Assembly: GCF_000499845.2 (NCBI RefSeq)
Contig: NC_023750.2
Location: 14,563,141 to 14,627,140, forward strand
Direction: 5' to 3'
Source: Phaseolus vulgaris
Lineage: Eukaryota > Streptophyta > Magnoliopsida > Fabales > Fabaceae
Length of the DNA: 64,000 bases
The translations under genes were made by a program, and so were the position numbers. Below the pieces are notes generated by a model that did not search any database, was not told where the DNA came from, and saw only the letters and a program-made list of their open reading frames with translations. This document shows, one piece after another, positions 33,436 through 44,986 of the stretch (position 1 is its first letter; the number at the start of each line of letters is the position of its first letter).

Positions 33436-34139
33436 TCTATCCTATCAAAATCTCATCCACAAAGGGGCTACGAATGAAATTCACTCTACTTCGAACTCTA
33501 CCTCTGAAGTATAAATCTCTACTTCTGATTCTGGAAATATGTTTTAGATTGACCAATTCATAATATATTAAATCCATTTCACTATGTTCAGAAAGTCTCT
33601 TGATTACACAAAAAAAATACCACTGAAATATTTGCATAAGAATATTTTTTTAATTAAAAAAATAATGGATTGTAGAAAAAATTCCCAAACTTAATGCATA
33701 CTAAGGTCAGAAATTTTGTTTTCCTTATTTGGCATGTTTATAAAAGGGAGGGAAGAAAAAAAATGCAAGACTCGTGTCTCTTTTCTCTCTTCAAATTGAG
33801 AATAAAAAAAGTGTCTCATTATATTTAATAAACTAAAATAATCTCACTTATATTTTCATTAAAAAATGTCATTTTTATTCTTGTATTTTCTTTTCTTTCA
33901 TTTTCTATGAAAACAATTATAACTCTTTTTCAACGCAGTAATTAAAGTACCATCTCATTCTTCACGTTCTTTAAATTTAGAAGTCTTGCCTCCAGAAAGA
34001 AAATTTTAGAAAGATTGATTAATAAAGGCAAGCTATGTGACTCTTTTATGGGACTCATTTGTAGTTTCTTGCTTTTTCTAAAGATTCAATTGACAATTTC
34101 AGCATGTCACCTTCTGATCAAGGTTGCTTCTCCTGCATC
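33436..34139. other. Non-coding spacer
   Basis: AT-rich, no coding frame or repeat recognised. The minus-strand frame at 33437-33637 has no domain. Confidence 0.5.
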
Positions 34140-34914
34140 ATATCATTTAAGACATGCACCCAACAACATTACGTGAAAAATCTTTTGAACCTTTAATGAA
34201 ATAAAACCTAGGTTATGATATTTAACCAATGCATTGCTTACACACCCAACGTACACACCACTGAGCTCATTCCCTAAGGCACGATGGTGTCGGAGAGGAG
34301 GGTTGTGGAGAGAGAAGTTGTCGTCGACGAAGGAGAAGAAGTGTACACCGGAGAAGGCTTGGGATCCGATACGCAGTGCAATGCAGAACTTCGTAAGTTT
34401 TTGCAAATTCACTAACTTCCTAATATGTATATCCGAAATTTTTTGTAAACTATGAACGTGTAAATCTAGAGTTGTCCCGGATGGTTGTGTGTGAAAACGA
34501 AATCTAGAATTTTTCGCCTATGAATTTGGATATACGTGAGTGTTATGAATGTGAGAATGCAAAAGGCAATGGTTCCGAAGGTGGAAATCCAAAAGTCAGT
34601 GGGTGTGCGTTTTTTTGTTTTTTCATTTCATGGCATTTTATGATTAGGAATATGGTAAGGACTAGAGGGGATGGATCTTTTAATGTGGATTGTGTGACCA
34701 ACTGCATCTGTAAGAAGAAAACGTGGTGGACCCAATACTTCAATTGCAAATGAAGAGTTTGAAGAGAATATTGAACAAGAATAAGTGAAAATTGATGATG
34801 AAGGCTAGGGCCAGTAGATAAGTCATTACTGATTAATTATGAAGATCATGTGGCTAAACAGTTATGAAGATCATGTGGTTTGGTAAGTAATGAACATTAA
34901 TTGAGTAGACATGT
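34140..34914 (+). pseudogene. PMD (MAIN-like) gene copy 2, 5' part
   Basis: The ATG at 34652 opens MVRTRGDGSFNVDCVTN, parallel to the MVRTRGGAFSNVDYVRP of copy 1. After a frameshift come remnants matching NEEFEENIEQ, KIDDEG and NYEDHVAKQL (about 34745-34865). The upstream leader (34150-34650) is similar in order to the leader of copy 1, including CCACTGAGCTC and a GTATATCCGAAA half-palindrome. It is interrupted by E2 after CATGT (34910-34914). Confidence 0.75.
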
Positions 34915-35606
34915 TGATGGCATTTTCATGAAGTTCTTCTTGAATCAATGTAGAGTATGGGGCGGAAGCAATGAATGAGAGTGAGCAAGATCCTCCTAAG
35001 AGTGGTGTTGATCTTGTAGGTGCATGATAGGTATGGGTATTGAGTGGTTCGGCCAGCTCAAGGGAAAAGATGAAGGAATTGAAGTTTAGAGCCTAGGATT
35101 CTAGGGAGAAGCAAAGTTGAGCACAAATGGGCAGCATAACTTTACTCACAACAAACTTGAAAATACAAGGTGTAGGCTCCTCCTTTTATAGGCTAAGGAG
35201 GACCATAATGCAACCCTAATGCTAGCCAAATGAAATGTAAATGTGAAGCACATGGGTGCACATGGGTGCACAAATGAGCACATGGGGAAGGGTGTGTCTA
35301 GTTTTTATGCTCACCCCCTCCATGGGCTTTCTAGACCGGCCTTGGTAAATTTAGAGGTTTTTTTAGAAACTCTAAGTTTACCTAGATTGGTGTTTTAGGT
35401 GCAAAAATTAATTCTAAGAAAATTACAAATAAAGTTCCTATGCTAATTTTGACAAGAAATTAAAGTCTACTCTACACTAGAGTTTATGGCATTTGAACAT
35501 GTAAAAGAACGTCTTCTTGGATCCTCTTGGCCATAACTCTATGGTTGGCCCAAATTTACCCTTTGATGGGCTTGCATGTGGGCTTGTGCTTGGGCCTCTT
35601 CCATCA
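34915..35606 (-). repeat. E2 3' LTR
   Basis: 692 bp, TGATGG...CCATCA; TATAAAAG on the minus strand at 35183-35190. Next to it (35607-35619) is the purine tract AGAGGGAGGGGA (minus). Confidence 0.92.
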
Positions 35607-35634
35607 TCCCCTCCCTCTTGAAAAGGATTTGTCC

Positions 35635-36946
35635 TCAAATCCATTGCTTCTTCTTCTTCATGGCTAGGGGAATGGATGTGGCTGGATGGTGTCCATCATC
35701 TCCTCCTTCTTGAGAAGATCTATCCTCAGATCTACAGACTTGATCTCGGATAGCAACCTTTTGCTTCGCCAAAGCTTGTCCTCCTGGATCAAACGTCCAC
35801 CTATAGAAATAATCAAATAAGGCATAGGTGTTAGTTTGCAAATTAATTTTACTAGGTTGCCATTTTTGTTTTTCTTTTGGTTTTGGCAACCTTGGACAAA
35901 GTTTCTCTTTTAATGGTTGTGTGTGGTCTCTAATCATCTTATGTATTTTAAAATGTTCATTTGTGGTTACTTTCTCTTTAGGCATAAATCCTATAGAAGA
36001 TGGTAACAACTTAAAAGGAGAAAGATGATTGAACCCACACATAACTTTAAAAGTAGAAATATAAGTAGTTTTGTGAACTACTTTATGGTATATTTGCTCA
36101 CCTCTAGAGTTGTGTGTGCACTTCATGATTATTCTAGGCATAGTAGAAAGAGCTAGATTTTCAAATATATTTTGACCATGCGTTTGAGGATGATAAGAAT
36201 TTAAAGTGTGCAATTTAGTTGCAAGTTTTCCAAAGGAAATCCTCAAATCATGGTTTGCGTAATTTGGAACTCTATTCAACACTATGCTTGAAGATAAACC
36301 ATGAAGATGTATCACTTCTCTAGAGAAGAGTTTATCCATAACCATGAAGATTGAATCACAACCTTTTGTTGTCCTAGGGAGTTTTAATATGAAATTTATA
36401 TCTTCCCAAGGATCATTTGCAAAAGGTGAAGGAGTATAGAGTTCTTGGGATGTTGCCTTAGGTGTAGTTTGAAAACAAGAATTGTACCTAAGGTAATGTC
36501 TTTGAACTTCTTTTCTCATGGGGGACAAAAGTTTTCCTTTTAAAAGCTCTAGAGTTTTATCAACTCTAATTTGTCCCATGAGTTCTCCTTCATGAAGACT
36601 TTTTCTCTTATGTGTAAGGATAGTCTCGTTGTGACAACCATTGTTTATAAGGATTTGTACACTTTGCAATGGTTGTCTCAATAAGACATGACAAGTTTCT
36701 TTAGGCACTACTTCACATAAAAAATTGTTTTTGTAGATGCTTATAAAAAACTTGACATTCACTTGGTGATATCCTAGCACATATGAGAAATAATCTATTT
36801 CATTTTTATCTATGCAAGCTTCTTTTAAAGACTCTTCTTTTTCACTTAGGCTTGCAAGTGTTCCTTTACAAAAGGTAAGGCTTTGTGGTTGTTCAACAAG
36901 ACACATTTTCAAAGGTATTTTTAAATCTTTGGTCTTGTTGAATGAC
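35635..36946 (-). pseudogene. E2 protease-remnant/integrase-like frame without RT
   Basis: The frame reads CLVEQPQSLTFCKGTLASLS, then CEVVPKETCHVLLRQPLQS (end of the protease domain in E1), then jumps to HEGELMGQIRVDKTLELLKG and the integrase region, ending MKKKKQWI before the purine tract. E1 has about 400 residues of RT/RNase H at this junction. Integrase residues are degraded: the MDFILGLP motif is INFILKLP (Asp lost), SDRDPKF is LNRVPNY (Asp lost) and TEVVNRS is NIFENLA (Glu changed). The HHCC finger has lost Cys and His. The N-terminal 30 codons of the longest frame (to 36990) are out of the gag frame, because two bases are missing near 36893 compared with E3. Confidence 0.85.
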
Positions 36947-37471
36947 CTTGTGGGAAGGAACACTCTTCTCCCACGCCTTTTGTACTTCAAGGGTCTTCTC
37001 TTGCTTTTCTATTTTTACATTTTCTTCACTCTCACTAGCTTCTTTTTCTTGGCTACTATTCTCATCTTTGTCCTTTAAGATCATAGATCTTTCATTGAAA
37101 CATTGAGATGCTAATTGATCATTGCCAAGGTATTCTAAACATGGAATTTCTCTAGCTTGAGTGTGAGAGATATGCTTGGTTAGGTTTTCTTGTCTCTCTT
37201 TCCTAGCTCTCCTAGGGAATTGTTGATGATAGTCATTTTTCCTAGGACTTTCTTCCCCAAGATAATCATGATGTTTAGAGCTAGATGCATGAGAATGTAA
37301 TTTTTTTGAAAATTGAGACTTCTCATTCTTTGCTTTAGTCAATTCATTAGTTTTGATCTCATTCTCCAATTGTTTAGATGAAATTGATTGAATATCCTTA
37401 GTAAGTTGTTTCAAAAGAGATTTCAAGGATTTCACCTCACTTTTAAGAGATTTAGAGGAGTGAGAAGACAT
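36893..37471 (-). pseudogene. E2 gag-like frame
   Basis: 192 codons from MSSHSSKSLKSEVKSLKSLL (coiled coil), with IPCLEYLGNDQLASQC in place of the CCHC knuckle (second Cys and His lost), then EKTLEVQKAWEKSVPSHKV. Most of the gag core seen in E1 is deleted. It ends in a frameshift (FENVSC stop) where E3 continues in frame. Confidence 0.8.
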
Positions 37472-39336
37472 GACTAAAGCTTTGTGTGTAGAAGTATTTT
37501 ACCTTGAGAAAAATTTAGGGAAGTCAAAGAAGGTAGTCTTCCAGGTAAGGGAGGTGAGTCACAGTGGACTACTTAAATACCAAGCCTTTGCCTTAGCCAA
37601 AAACTATCCCTCAATGTCTTCACACAAAGCTTTCTCTTAGTAAACCACTTGAAACACGATTAAGTTGAGAAATCAAAACTTTTTTTTTTTTCAATGCAAG
37701 AAAAACAATGTATGCTAACTAATTAACAAATCTAGACGGTTTTAACAAAGCTTAAAAACAACCACACATACAAAGCGTTACTAATTAAGCAAAAGAAAAG
37801 GCAATTACAAACAATTAACAATTGCTAATTAAGAATTCTATACTAGTCGGCCCTAGGTGAGGCTTCTTGGACACTTTGAGCCCTTGAAGACACACTCACC
37901 GTCTAAATGTAATTAACAAGGTAATTAACAATAAACCAAGTTCCAAAGGAAATAAGAGAACTCCCTTTGTTGATCCTCTTTTGGTTAGTGCACTTCCTTG
38001 TTGTCTTTGCTTGTTGATCTTCCAAGTGTTTGTAGTGTTTTCTCAAGAATGCTTGTTTCGGCTTTGGCCTTGTCTTCTCCTTAGAATGATGGCCTTTAAT
38101 CCTCCAATTTCCAGCACCTAGCAAAGGGCTAAACCTTAACCAAATCAAGTTCCCATTCACATAAGCACCAAAGAAGAATTAAATTCCAGCACCCAAATTA
38201 GAGGTCAAAGAACAAAATCAAGAAACAAATTTAATTGAATAAAAACAGTACCACCAAAAGGATTTAGATTGTGACAACTAGAAAGGGAGTCAATTAAGTA
38301 AAGCAAACAAATAAAGGTACTCAATTAAAGGTTGGCACACAAAAGAATTCCTAAAGAAAAGCACTAGATTAGATGACCAAATAAAAAAAACAGCACCACT
38401 GGAAAATGTTGTGGGCCAGAAAACGTGTTTGTTCCCCGATTTATGCTGAGCTGTATTTTTAGAATTTGGCTCTGAAATTTGTTATGCAAGATATTCAGGA
38501 TCTTATCTAAAATCTGGCTTTGGAATCACTCAAAACGGATGCACCATTTTTTTTTAATAAATTTTGCAAAATTGGTGTTCGGTTAGGCCAGCTGGAGCGC
38601 TTCAGATTTGCATTCTGATCTTAAAAGATTTATCATTTTTTTTTCTGTTGCTTCTTTTGACCTAATTCTTTTTTTGTCTTTTCTATAACACTTTAAAGTT
38701 GCATTTTCCAGAAAATCAGAATTTTCCTATGGGTGGAAATATTTTTCTGGGTTAAAACAGCCAAAACAGAGAAGGTGAAAACAGGGAAAACTGAAAACTG
38801 GAAACAAAAACAGCAAGATACCAAAGTTTAGACACAATGGAAATTTGTGAAATAGAATTGTGTATGATCTAAACACAATATGAACTCAAACTAAAAATTA
38901 AAAAGGCACCAAAGGAGCAAAGAACAACAGATTCAAGCAAATAAAGAGACCCAAAATCAAGAAACAATTAAGCCAAATAAAAGGACTACTATGAATTGTT
39001 GACAATATGGATGAACATGACTTGACAAAACATGTATAGATTCAGAAAATTAAAGACTCAAAGCATAATATGAAGCAAAATAATGAAAGCAATAAAGACT
39101 CAAAGCCTAAAACAAAATAGCAACACAAAGGTGTATGGAATCCTATCACAAATTGCACAAGAAATTGTTCAAGATCAATTGAACAAGAGTGCTTCGGTTG
39201 GATCTTCCACAAAGCACACCAAGAACAAATTAAAATGTAAAAAACAGCAAGACAAGTAAGGAAAGTAAATAACAATATGAAATAAAGAAGAACTAAAATT
39301 GAAAAGACAAGGAGCTACTCATCTTGAAGAACCAAA
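37472..39336 (-). other. E2 untranslated leader
   Basis: Collinear with the E1 and E3 leaders, no coding frame. Shared blocks include AGAATTCTATACTAGTCGGC and AAATGTTGTGGGCCAGAA. Confidence 0.75.
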
Positions 39337-39349
39337 GCTCATGATACCA
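39337..39349 (-). promoter_or_regulatory. E2 primer-binding site variant
   Basis: Minus strand TGGTATCATGAGC: the initiator Met-tRNA match TGGTATCAGAGC with one extra T. E3 has the identical variant. Confidence 0.8.
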
Positions 39350-39351
39350 AA

Positions 39352-40043
39352 TGATGGCATTTTCATGAAGTTCTTCTTGAATCAATGTAGAGTATGGGGC
39401 GGAAGCAATGAATGAGAGTGAGCAAGATCCTCCTAAGAGTGGTGTTGATCTTGTAGGTGCATGATAGGTATGGGTATTGAGTGGTTCGGTCAGCTCAAGG
39501 GAAAAGATGAAGGAATTGAAGTTTAGAGCCTAGGATTCTAGGGAGAAGCAAAGTTGAGCACAAATGGGCAGCATAACTTTACTCACAACAAACTTGAAAA
39601 TACAAGGTGTAGGCTCCTCCTTTTATAGGCTAAGGAGGACCATAATGCAACCCTAATGCTAGCCAAATGAAATGTAAATGTGAAGCACATGGGTGCACAT
39701 GGGTGCACAAATGAGCACATGGGGAAGGGTGTGTCTAGTTTTTATGCTCACCCCCTCCATGGGCTTTCTAGACCGGCCTTGGTAAATTTAGAGGTTTTTT
39801 TAGAAACTCTAAGTTTACCTAGGTTGGTGTTTTAGGTGCAAAAATTAATTCTAAGAAAATTACAAATAAAGTTCCTATGCTAATTTTGACAAGAAATTAA
39901 AGTCTACTCTACACTAGAGTTTATGGCATTTGAACATGTAGAAGAACGTCTTCTTGGATCCTCTTGGCCATAACTCTATGGTTGGCCCAAATCTACCCTT
40001 TGGTGGGCTTGCATGTGGGCTTGTGCTTGGGCCTCTTCCATCA
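39352..40043 (-). repeat. E2 5' LTR
   Basis: 692 bp, pairs with 34915-35606; TATAAAAG (minus) at 39620-39627. Confidence 0.92.
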
Positions 40044-40558
40044 CATGTCTAGCTTAGGTGGTCTGGTTCATGCAAGTTATGAGAATTTAGACTGAGGATT
40101 GCTTTGTGCATTTGTAGAGAAGTGACAAATAGAGACAAACATATTTCATTTACCTATTGCGGAGATGACCATCATTTTTTATGATGTGTCAAATTTGTTG
40201 CATTTGTCCATTGTTGGCCAATTCTATACACATCGGACCTTAGATGTAGATCGGGAAATGATTTGTTGGTAAAATCCATACATGTTGATCGGGGAATTGC
40301 ATCTGAAGAGACACGACACTGTCGTGGAGCTCATGTGTGCCTAAGTTGATTGAGAAATGTGTACGAGGATGCATGCTCAAGGTGGTAGTGGACTGTAGTT
40401 GTCGTTGCACTATCTTCGTCGACAAGAGTGTTACTTTGGTGAGTGTGATATAGTTTTTTGTCGATATGAGGCTGACTGGGGGTATGCTTGGGCAACAGCT
40501 GCGTAACCCACATGTATGAGCAACTAGGATATTGTAACTACACAAAGACTAGGCAACT
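40044..40558 (+). pseudogene. PMD copy 2, middle part
   Basis: Resumes after the CATGT duplication with CTAGCTTAGGTGGTCTGG, the same sequence as in copy 1 (minus, near 26815). Remnants include GEMTII-like and HVC.KLIEKCVRGCMLKVVV frames and CTIFVDKSVTLVSVI near 40417-40455. Many stops. It is cut by E3 after CAACT (40554-40558). Confidence 0.8.
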
Positions 40559-41308
40559 TGATGGAGGAGGGCCCAAGCTCACCACACGATGAAAGCCAAG
40601 CCTCCAAGACTAAACGGTCTAGCCTATGATGAGGAGTGTCTAGACTCAAAAAGGAGCGTCTAGCCCATGAAGAGGAGCGTCTAGGCCATTATGAGGAGCG
40701 GCTACATAAGGAGCGTCTAGGCCATGATGAGGATTCCTTCTAGACCGTCTAGCTTCACATACACATGGGTCAAAGCTACGGTTTTGGGAAGAGAAGACCT
40801 TTTTGTAATTGTTACATAAAGGCCCATTAGGGGTGCTTAGTAATTAGAGTAGTGTAGAAAGCATTTTTTTGTGTGAACATTCTAGAAAGACCATGGAGGG
40901 GGTGAGCATAAAAACTAGACACACCCTTCCCCATGTGCTCATTTGTGCACCCATGTGCCATGTGCACCCATGTGCTTCACATTTACATTTCATTTGGCTA
41001 GCATTAGGGTTGCATTATGGTCCTCCTTAGCCTATAAAAGGAGGAACCTACACCTTGTATTTTCAAGTTTAATTGAGTAAGGTTATGCTGCCATTTTTGT
41101 GCACAAGTTTTACTTCTCCTAGAAATCTAGGCTCTAAACTTCAATCCTTTCACCCTCTCCCTTGAGCTGGCCGAACCACGCAAACACCATACTCATCATG
41201 CACCTACAAGACCAACACAACTCCTAGGAGGGTCTTGATCATCTCACCCATTGCTTCCGCACCTTGTTTTCTACTTTGATTCAAGAAGAACACATGAAAA
41301 TGCCATCA
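40559..41308 (+). repeat. E3 5' LTR (mosaic)
   Basis: TGATGG...CCATCA, 750 bp. Up to about 40893 it follows the E1-type LTR (GCGTCTAG units, CCCATTAGGGGTGCTTAG, GTAGTGTAGAAAGCA). From about 40894 it follows the E2 type (CATGGAGGGGGTGAGC onward). TATA box TATAAAAG is at 41033-41040. Confidence 0.9.
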
Positions 41309-41310
41309 TT

Positions 41311-41323
41311 TGGTATCATGAGC
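41311..41323 (+). promoter_or_regulatory. E3 primer-binding site variant
   Basis: TGGTATCATGAGC, two bases after the LTR, with the same one-base insertion as E2. Confidence 0.8.
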
Positions 41324-43177
41324 TTTTGGTTCTTCAAGATGAGTAGCTTGGTCTTTTAAATTTTCAGTTCTTCTTTATTTCATATTGTCATTTAAATTCC
41401 ATACTTGTCTTGCTGTTTTTTACTTTTTAAATTGTTCTTGATGTGCTTATGGAAGATCCAACCGAAGCACAATTGTTCAATTGATCTTGAACAAATTCTG
41501 TGCAGCTTGTGATAGGATTCCTTACACCATTGAGTGGCTGTTTTCTTTTAGGAATTTGAGTCCTTATTGCTTTCTTAATTTTGCTTCATTTTATGCTTTG
41601 AGTCTTTATTTTCTGAATCTATAAATGTTGTGTCAAGTCATGTGAATCCATATTTGTCAACAATTCTTAGTAGTCCTATTATTGGCTTGATTGTTTCTTG
41701 CTTTTGGGTCTCTTTAATTTGTTTGAATCTGCTGTTCTTTGATCCTTTGGTGCCTTTTTTTTATTTTTAGATTGAGTTCATATTGTGTTTAGATCATACA
41801 CAATTCTATTTCACAAATTTTCATTGTGTCTAAACTTTGGTATCTTGCTGTTTTTGTTTCCAGTTTTCAGATTCCCCTGTTTACACCTTCTCTGTTTTGG
41901 CTGTTTTAACCCAGAAAAATATTTCCACCCATAGGAAAATTCTGATTTTCTGGAAAATGCAAGTTTAAAGTGTTATAGAAAAGACAAAAAAAGAATTAGG
42001 TCAAAAGAAGCAACAGAAAAAAAATGATAAATCTTTTAAGATCAGAGTGCAAATCTGAAGCGCTCCAGCTGACATAACCGAACACCAATTTTGCAAAATT
42101 TATTAAAAAAAAATGGTGCATCCGTTTTGAGTGAATCCAAAGCCAGATTTTAGATAAGATCCTGAATATCTTGCATAACAAATTTCAGAGCCAAATTCCA
42201 AAAATACAGATCAGCATAAATCGGGGAACAAACACGTTTTCTGGCCCACAACATTTTCCAGTGGTGCTGTTTTTTTATTTGGTCATCTAATCTAGTGCTT
42301 TTCTTTAGGAATTCTTTTGTGTGCCAACCTTTTATTGAGTACCTTGAATTGTTTGCTTTAATTTCTTGAATCTCTTTCTAAGTTGTCATATTATAAATCC
42401 TTTTGGTGGTACTGTTTTCTTTCAATTAAATTTGTTTCTTGCTTTTATTCCTTGACCTCTCTTTTTGGGTGCTGGAATTTAATTTCTCCTTTGGTGCTTA
42501 TGTGCATGGAATTTGACTTGGTTTAAGGTTTAGCCCTTGTGAATAGGTGCTGGAAATTGGAGAATTAAAGCCAACATTCTAAGGAGGAGACAAAGTCAAA
42601 GCCGAAACAAACATTCTTGAAATAAACACTACAAACACTTGGAAGATCAACAATCAAAGACAACAAGGAAGTGCACTAATCAAAAGAGGATCAACAAAGG
42701 GAGTTCTCTTATTTCCTTTGCAACTTGGTTTATTGTTAATTACCTTGTTAATTACGTTTAGACGGTGAGTGTGTCTTCAAGGGCTCAAAGTGTCCAAGAA
42801 GCCTCACCTAGGGCCGAATAGTATAGCATTCTTGATTAGTAATTGTTACTTGTTTGTAATTGCCTTTTCTTTTGCTTAGTTAGTGACGCTTTGCATGGTT
42901 ATTTTGTTAAGTTTGTGTTAAACCGACTAGCTTTGTTGATTAGTAGCTTGCATTGTTTTCTTTCATTGAAAATTTGATTTCTCAACTTAATTGTGTTCTA
43001 AGTGGTTTACTAAGAGAAAGTTTTGTGTGAAGACATTGAGGGATAGTTTTTGGCTAAGGCAAAGGCTTGGTATTTAAGTAGTCCTTTGTGACTCACCTCC
43101 CTTACTTGGAAAACTACCTTCTTTGACTTTCCTAAGTTTTCTCAAGGTAAAATACTTGTATACACAAAGCTTTAGCC
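41324..43177 (+). other. E3 untranslated leader
   Basis: About 1.85 kb, collinear with the leaders of E1 and E2. GACGGTGAGTGTGTCTTC near 42762 resembles a splice donor, but I see no convincing partner acceptor before gag. Confidence 0.7.
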
Positions 43178-44986
43178 ATGTCTTCTTCTTCTCATTCTAC
43201 AAAGTCTATTGGAAGTGAATTAAAATCCTTAAAAACTCTTTTGAAAGAAGTTTCACAAACTGTGCAATCAATTGCTTATAGACAATTGGAGAGTGAGACT
43301 AAACTTAATGTTTTGACTAAAGCAAAGGATGAGAAGTCTCACATTCTAAAAAAATTACCTTCTCATGCATATATCTCTAAAGATCATGATTCTTTTGGGT
43401 AGGGAAGCATTAGAGTAAATGATTATTATCAAGCACCCCCTAGAAGACATAGAAGAGATAGAAAAGAACAAGAAAACCCAAGAGGGGTTAGGGTAGACCA
43501 ACCCCATTTCCATGGAAAAGAAAATATAGAAGCATGCGTAGATTGGGAAATGAGGGTAGAAAAATTGTTTGCTTCCCATAAAGAAAGAAAGGAAAGAAAA
43601 ACACAAAAGAAGAGAGGGGAAGTCGAAAGGGAAGCTAAAGAAAAAGAAGAAAAAGAAAAGCATGAGAAGACCCTTGAAGAACAAAAGGCGTGGGAGAAGA
43701 GTGTTCCTTCCCACAAGGTCATTCAACAAGACCAAAGATTTAAAAATACCTTTGAAAATATGTGTCTTGTTGAACAACCTCAAAGCCTTACCTTTTGTAA
43801 AGGAACACTTGCAAGCTTAAGTGAAAAAGAAGAGTCTTTAAAAGAAGCTTGCATAGATAAAAATGAAATAGATTATTTCTCATATGTGCTAGGATATCAC
43901 CAAGTGAATGTCAAGTTTTTTATAAGCATCTACAAAAACAATTTTTTATGTGAAGTAGTGCCTAAAGAAACTTGTCATGTCTTATTGAGACAACCATTGC
44001 AAAGTGTACAAATCCTTATAAACAATGGTTGTCACAACGAGACTATCCTTACACATAAGAGAAAAAGTCTTCATGAAGGAGAACTCATGGGACAAATTAG
44101 AGTTGATAAAACTCTAGAGCTTTTAAAAGGAAAACTTTTGTCACCCATGAGAAAAGAAGTTCAAAGGCATTACTTTAGGTATAACTTTTGTTTTCAAACT
44201 ACACCTAAGGCAACATCCCAAGAACTCTATACTCCTTCACCTTTTGTAAAAGATCCATGGGAAGACACACATTTCAAATTAGAGCTTCCTAGGACGACAA
44301 AAGGTCTTGATTCTTTCTTCATGGAAGTGGATAAACTCTTCTTAAGAAAAGTGACAAGCCTCCATGATTTATTTTCAAAAATAAGGGATAGAGCTCCAAA
44401 ATTTGAAAGCATAGCTCTCCCTTCTATGCTTCACGAAATCATGAGGGACACCCACAATTCTTGGGATAAGAATCCTTTTCCTTTTATGCATGCATACAAT
44501 GGAGTAGTCCACAAGATTACTCATATCTCTCCATTTGAAGTTGTATGTGAACATAGTCCTCTTGCCTTTTTAAAGTTGTCACCATTTCCTAAAGGGATTA
44601 TGCCTAAAGAAAAAGTAACTACTGTTGGAAATTTTAGAAAACATAAGAGGATTAGAAGGCACCTACAACCATCAAAAGGGAAGCATTGTGAGAAGTTGAC
44701 CAAAACAAGAGAAAAACAAAGATGGCAACTTCACACAATTAATTGTTCTCCAAATACTCACTCTAACTCCTTTGCTTTGTTTCAAGATTCTCATAGGTTG
44801 ATATTTGATCCGGGAGGACACACCTTGACGAAGCAAGAGGCTGCTATCCGAGATCAAGTTAGCAAATCTGAGGATAGATCTTTTCCCGAAGGAGGAGATG
44901 ATGGACACCATCCAGCCACAACAAGCCCCCTCAAAAGCAAAAGCTTTGGATTTGAGGACAAATCATTTTCAAGAGGGAGGGGATGA
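43178..44986 (+). pseudogene. E3 gag-protease remnant-integrase fusion frame, one stop
   Basis: The frame starts MSSSSHSTKSIGSELKSLKT (coiled coil). A TAG at 43400-43402 (where E1 has GEGS) is the only stop in about 600 codons. It then reads DYYQAPPRRHRRDRKEQENP, gag start DWEMRVEKLFASHK, a jump to a Lys/Glu-rich linker, AWEKSVPSHKV, the protease end CHVLLRQPLQS, and directly HEGELMGQIRVDKTLELL and an integrase-like part. The core motifs are gone (MDFILGLP reads THFKLELP; SDRDPKF reads RDRAPKF). The last codons run through the purine tract (SFSRGRG). The stop TGA at 44984-44986 is the first three bases of the 3' LTR. Confidence 0.85.
44971..44983 (+). promoter_or_regulatory. E3 polypurine tract
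   Basis: AAGAGGGAGGGGA directly before the LTR start TGATGG. A second PPT/LTR-start look-alike (GAAGGAGGAGATGATGG) lies about 90 bp upstream, at 44888-44904, inside the frame. Confidence 0.85.

Larger units (their letters stand above)
34915..40043 (-). mobile_element. E2: RT-less Ty3/gypsy element inserted in PMD copy 2
   Basis: 5129 bp, flanked by a perfect CATGT duplication (34910-34914 and 40044-40048). The LTRs of 692 bp each differ at about 5 sites. The leader matches E1. The interior has gag N-terminus, a short gag/protease remnant and an integrase-like region, with RT and RNase H deleted. Because related full elements exist (E1), it could be moved in trans; its young LTRs say it moved recently. 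Confidence 0.92.
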
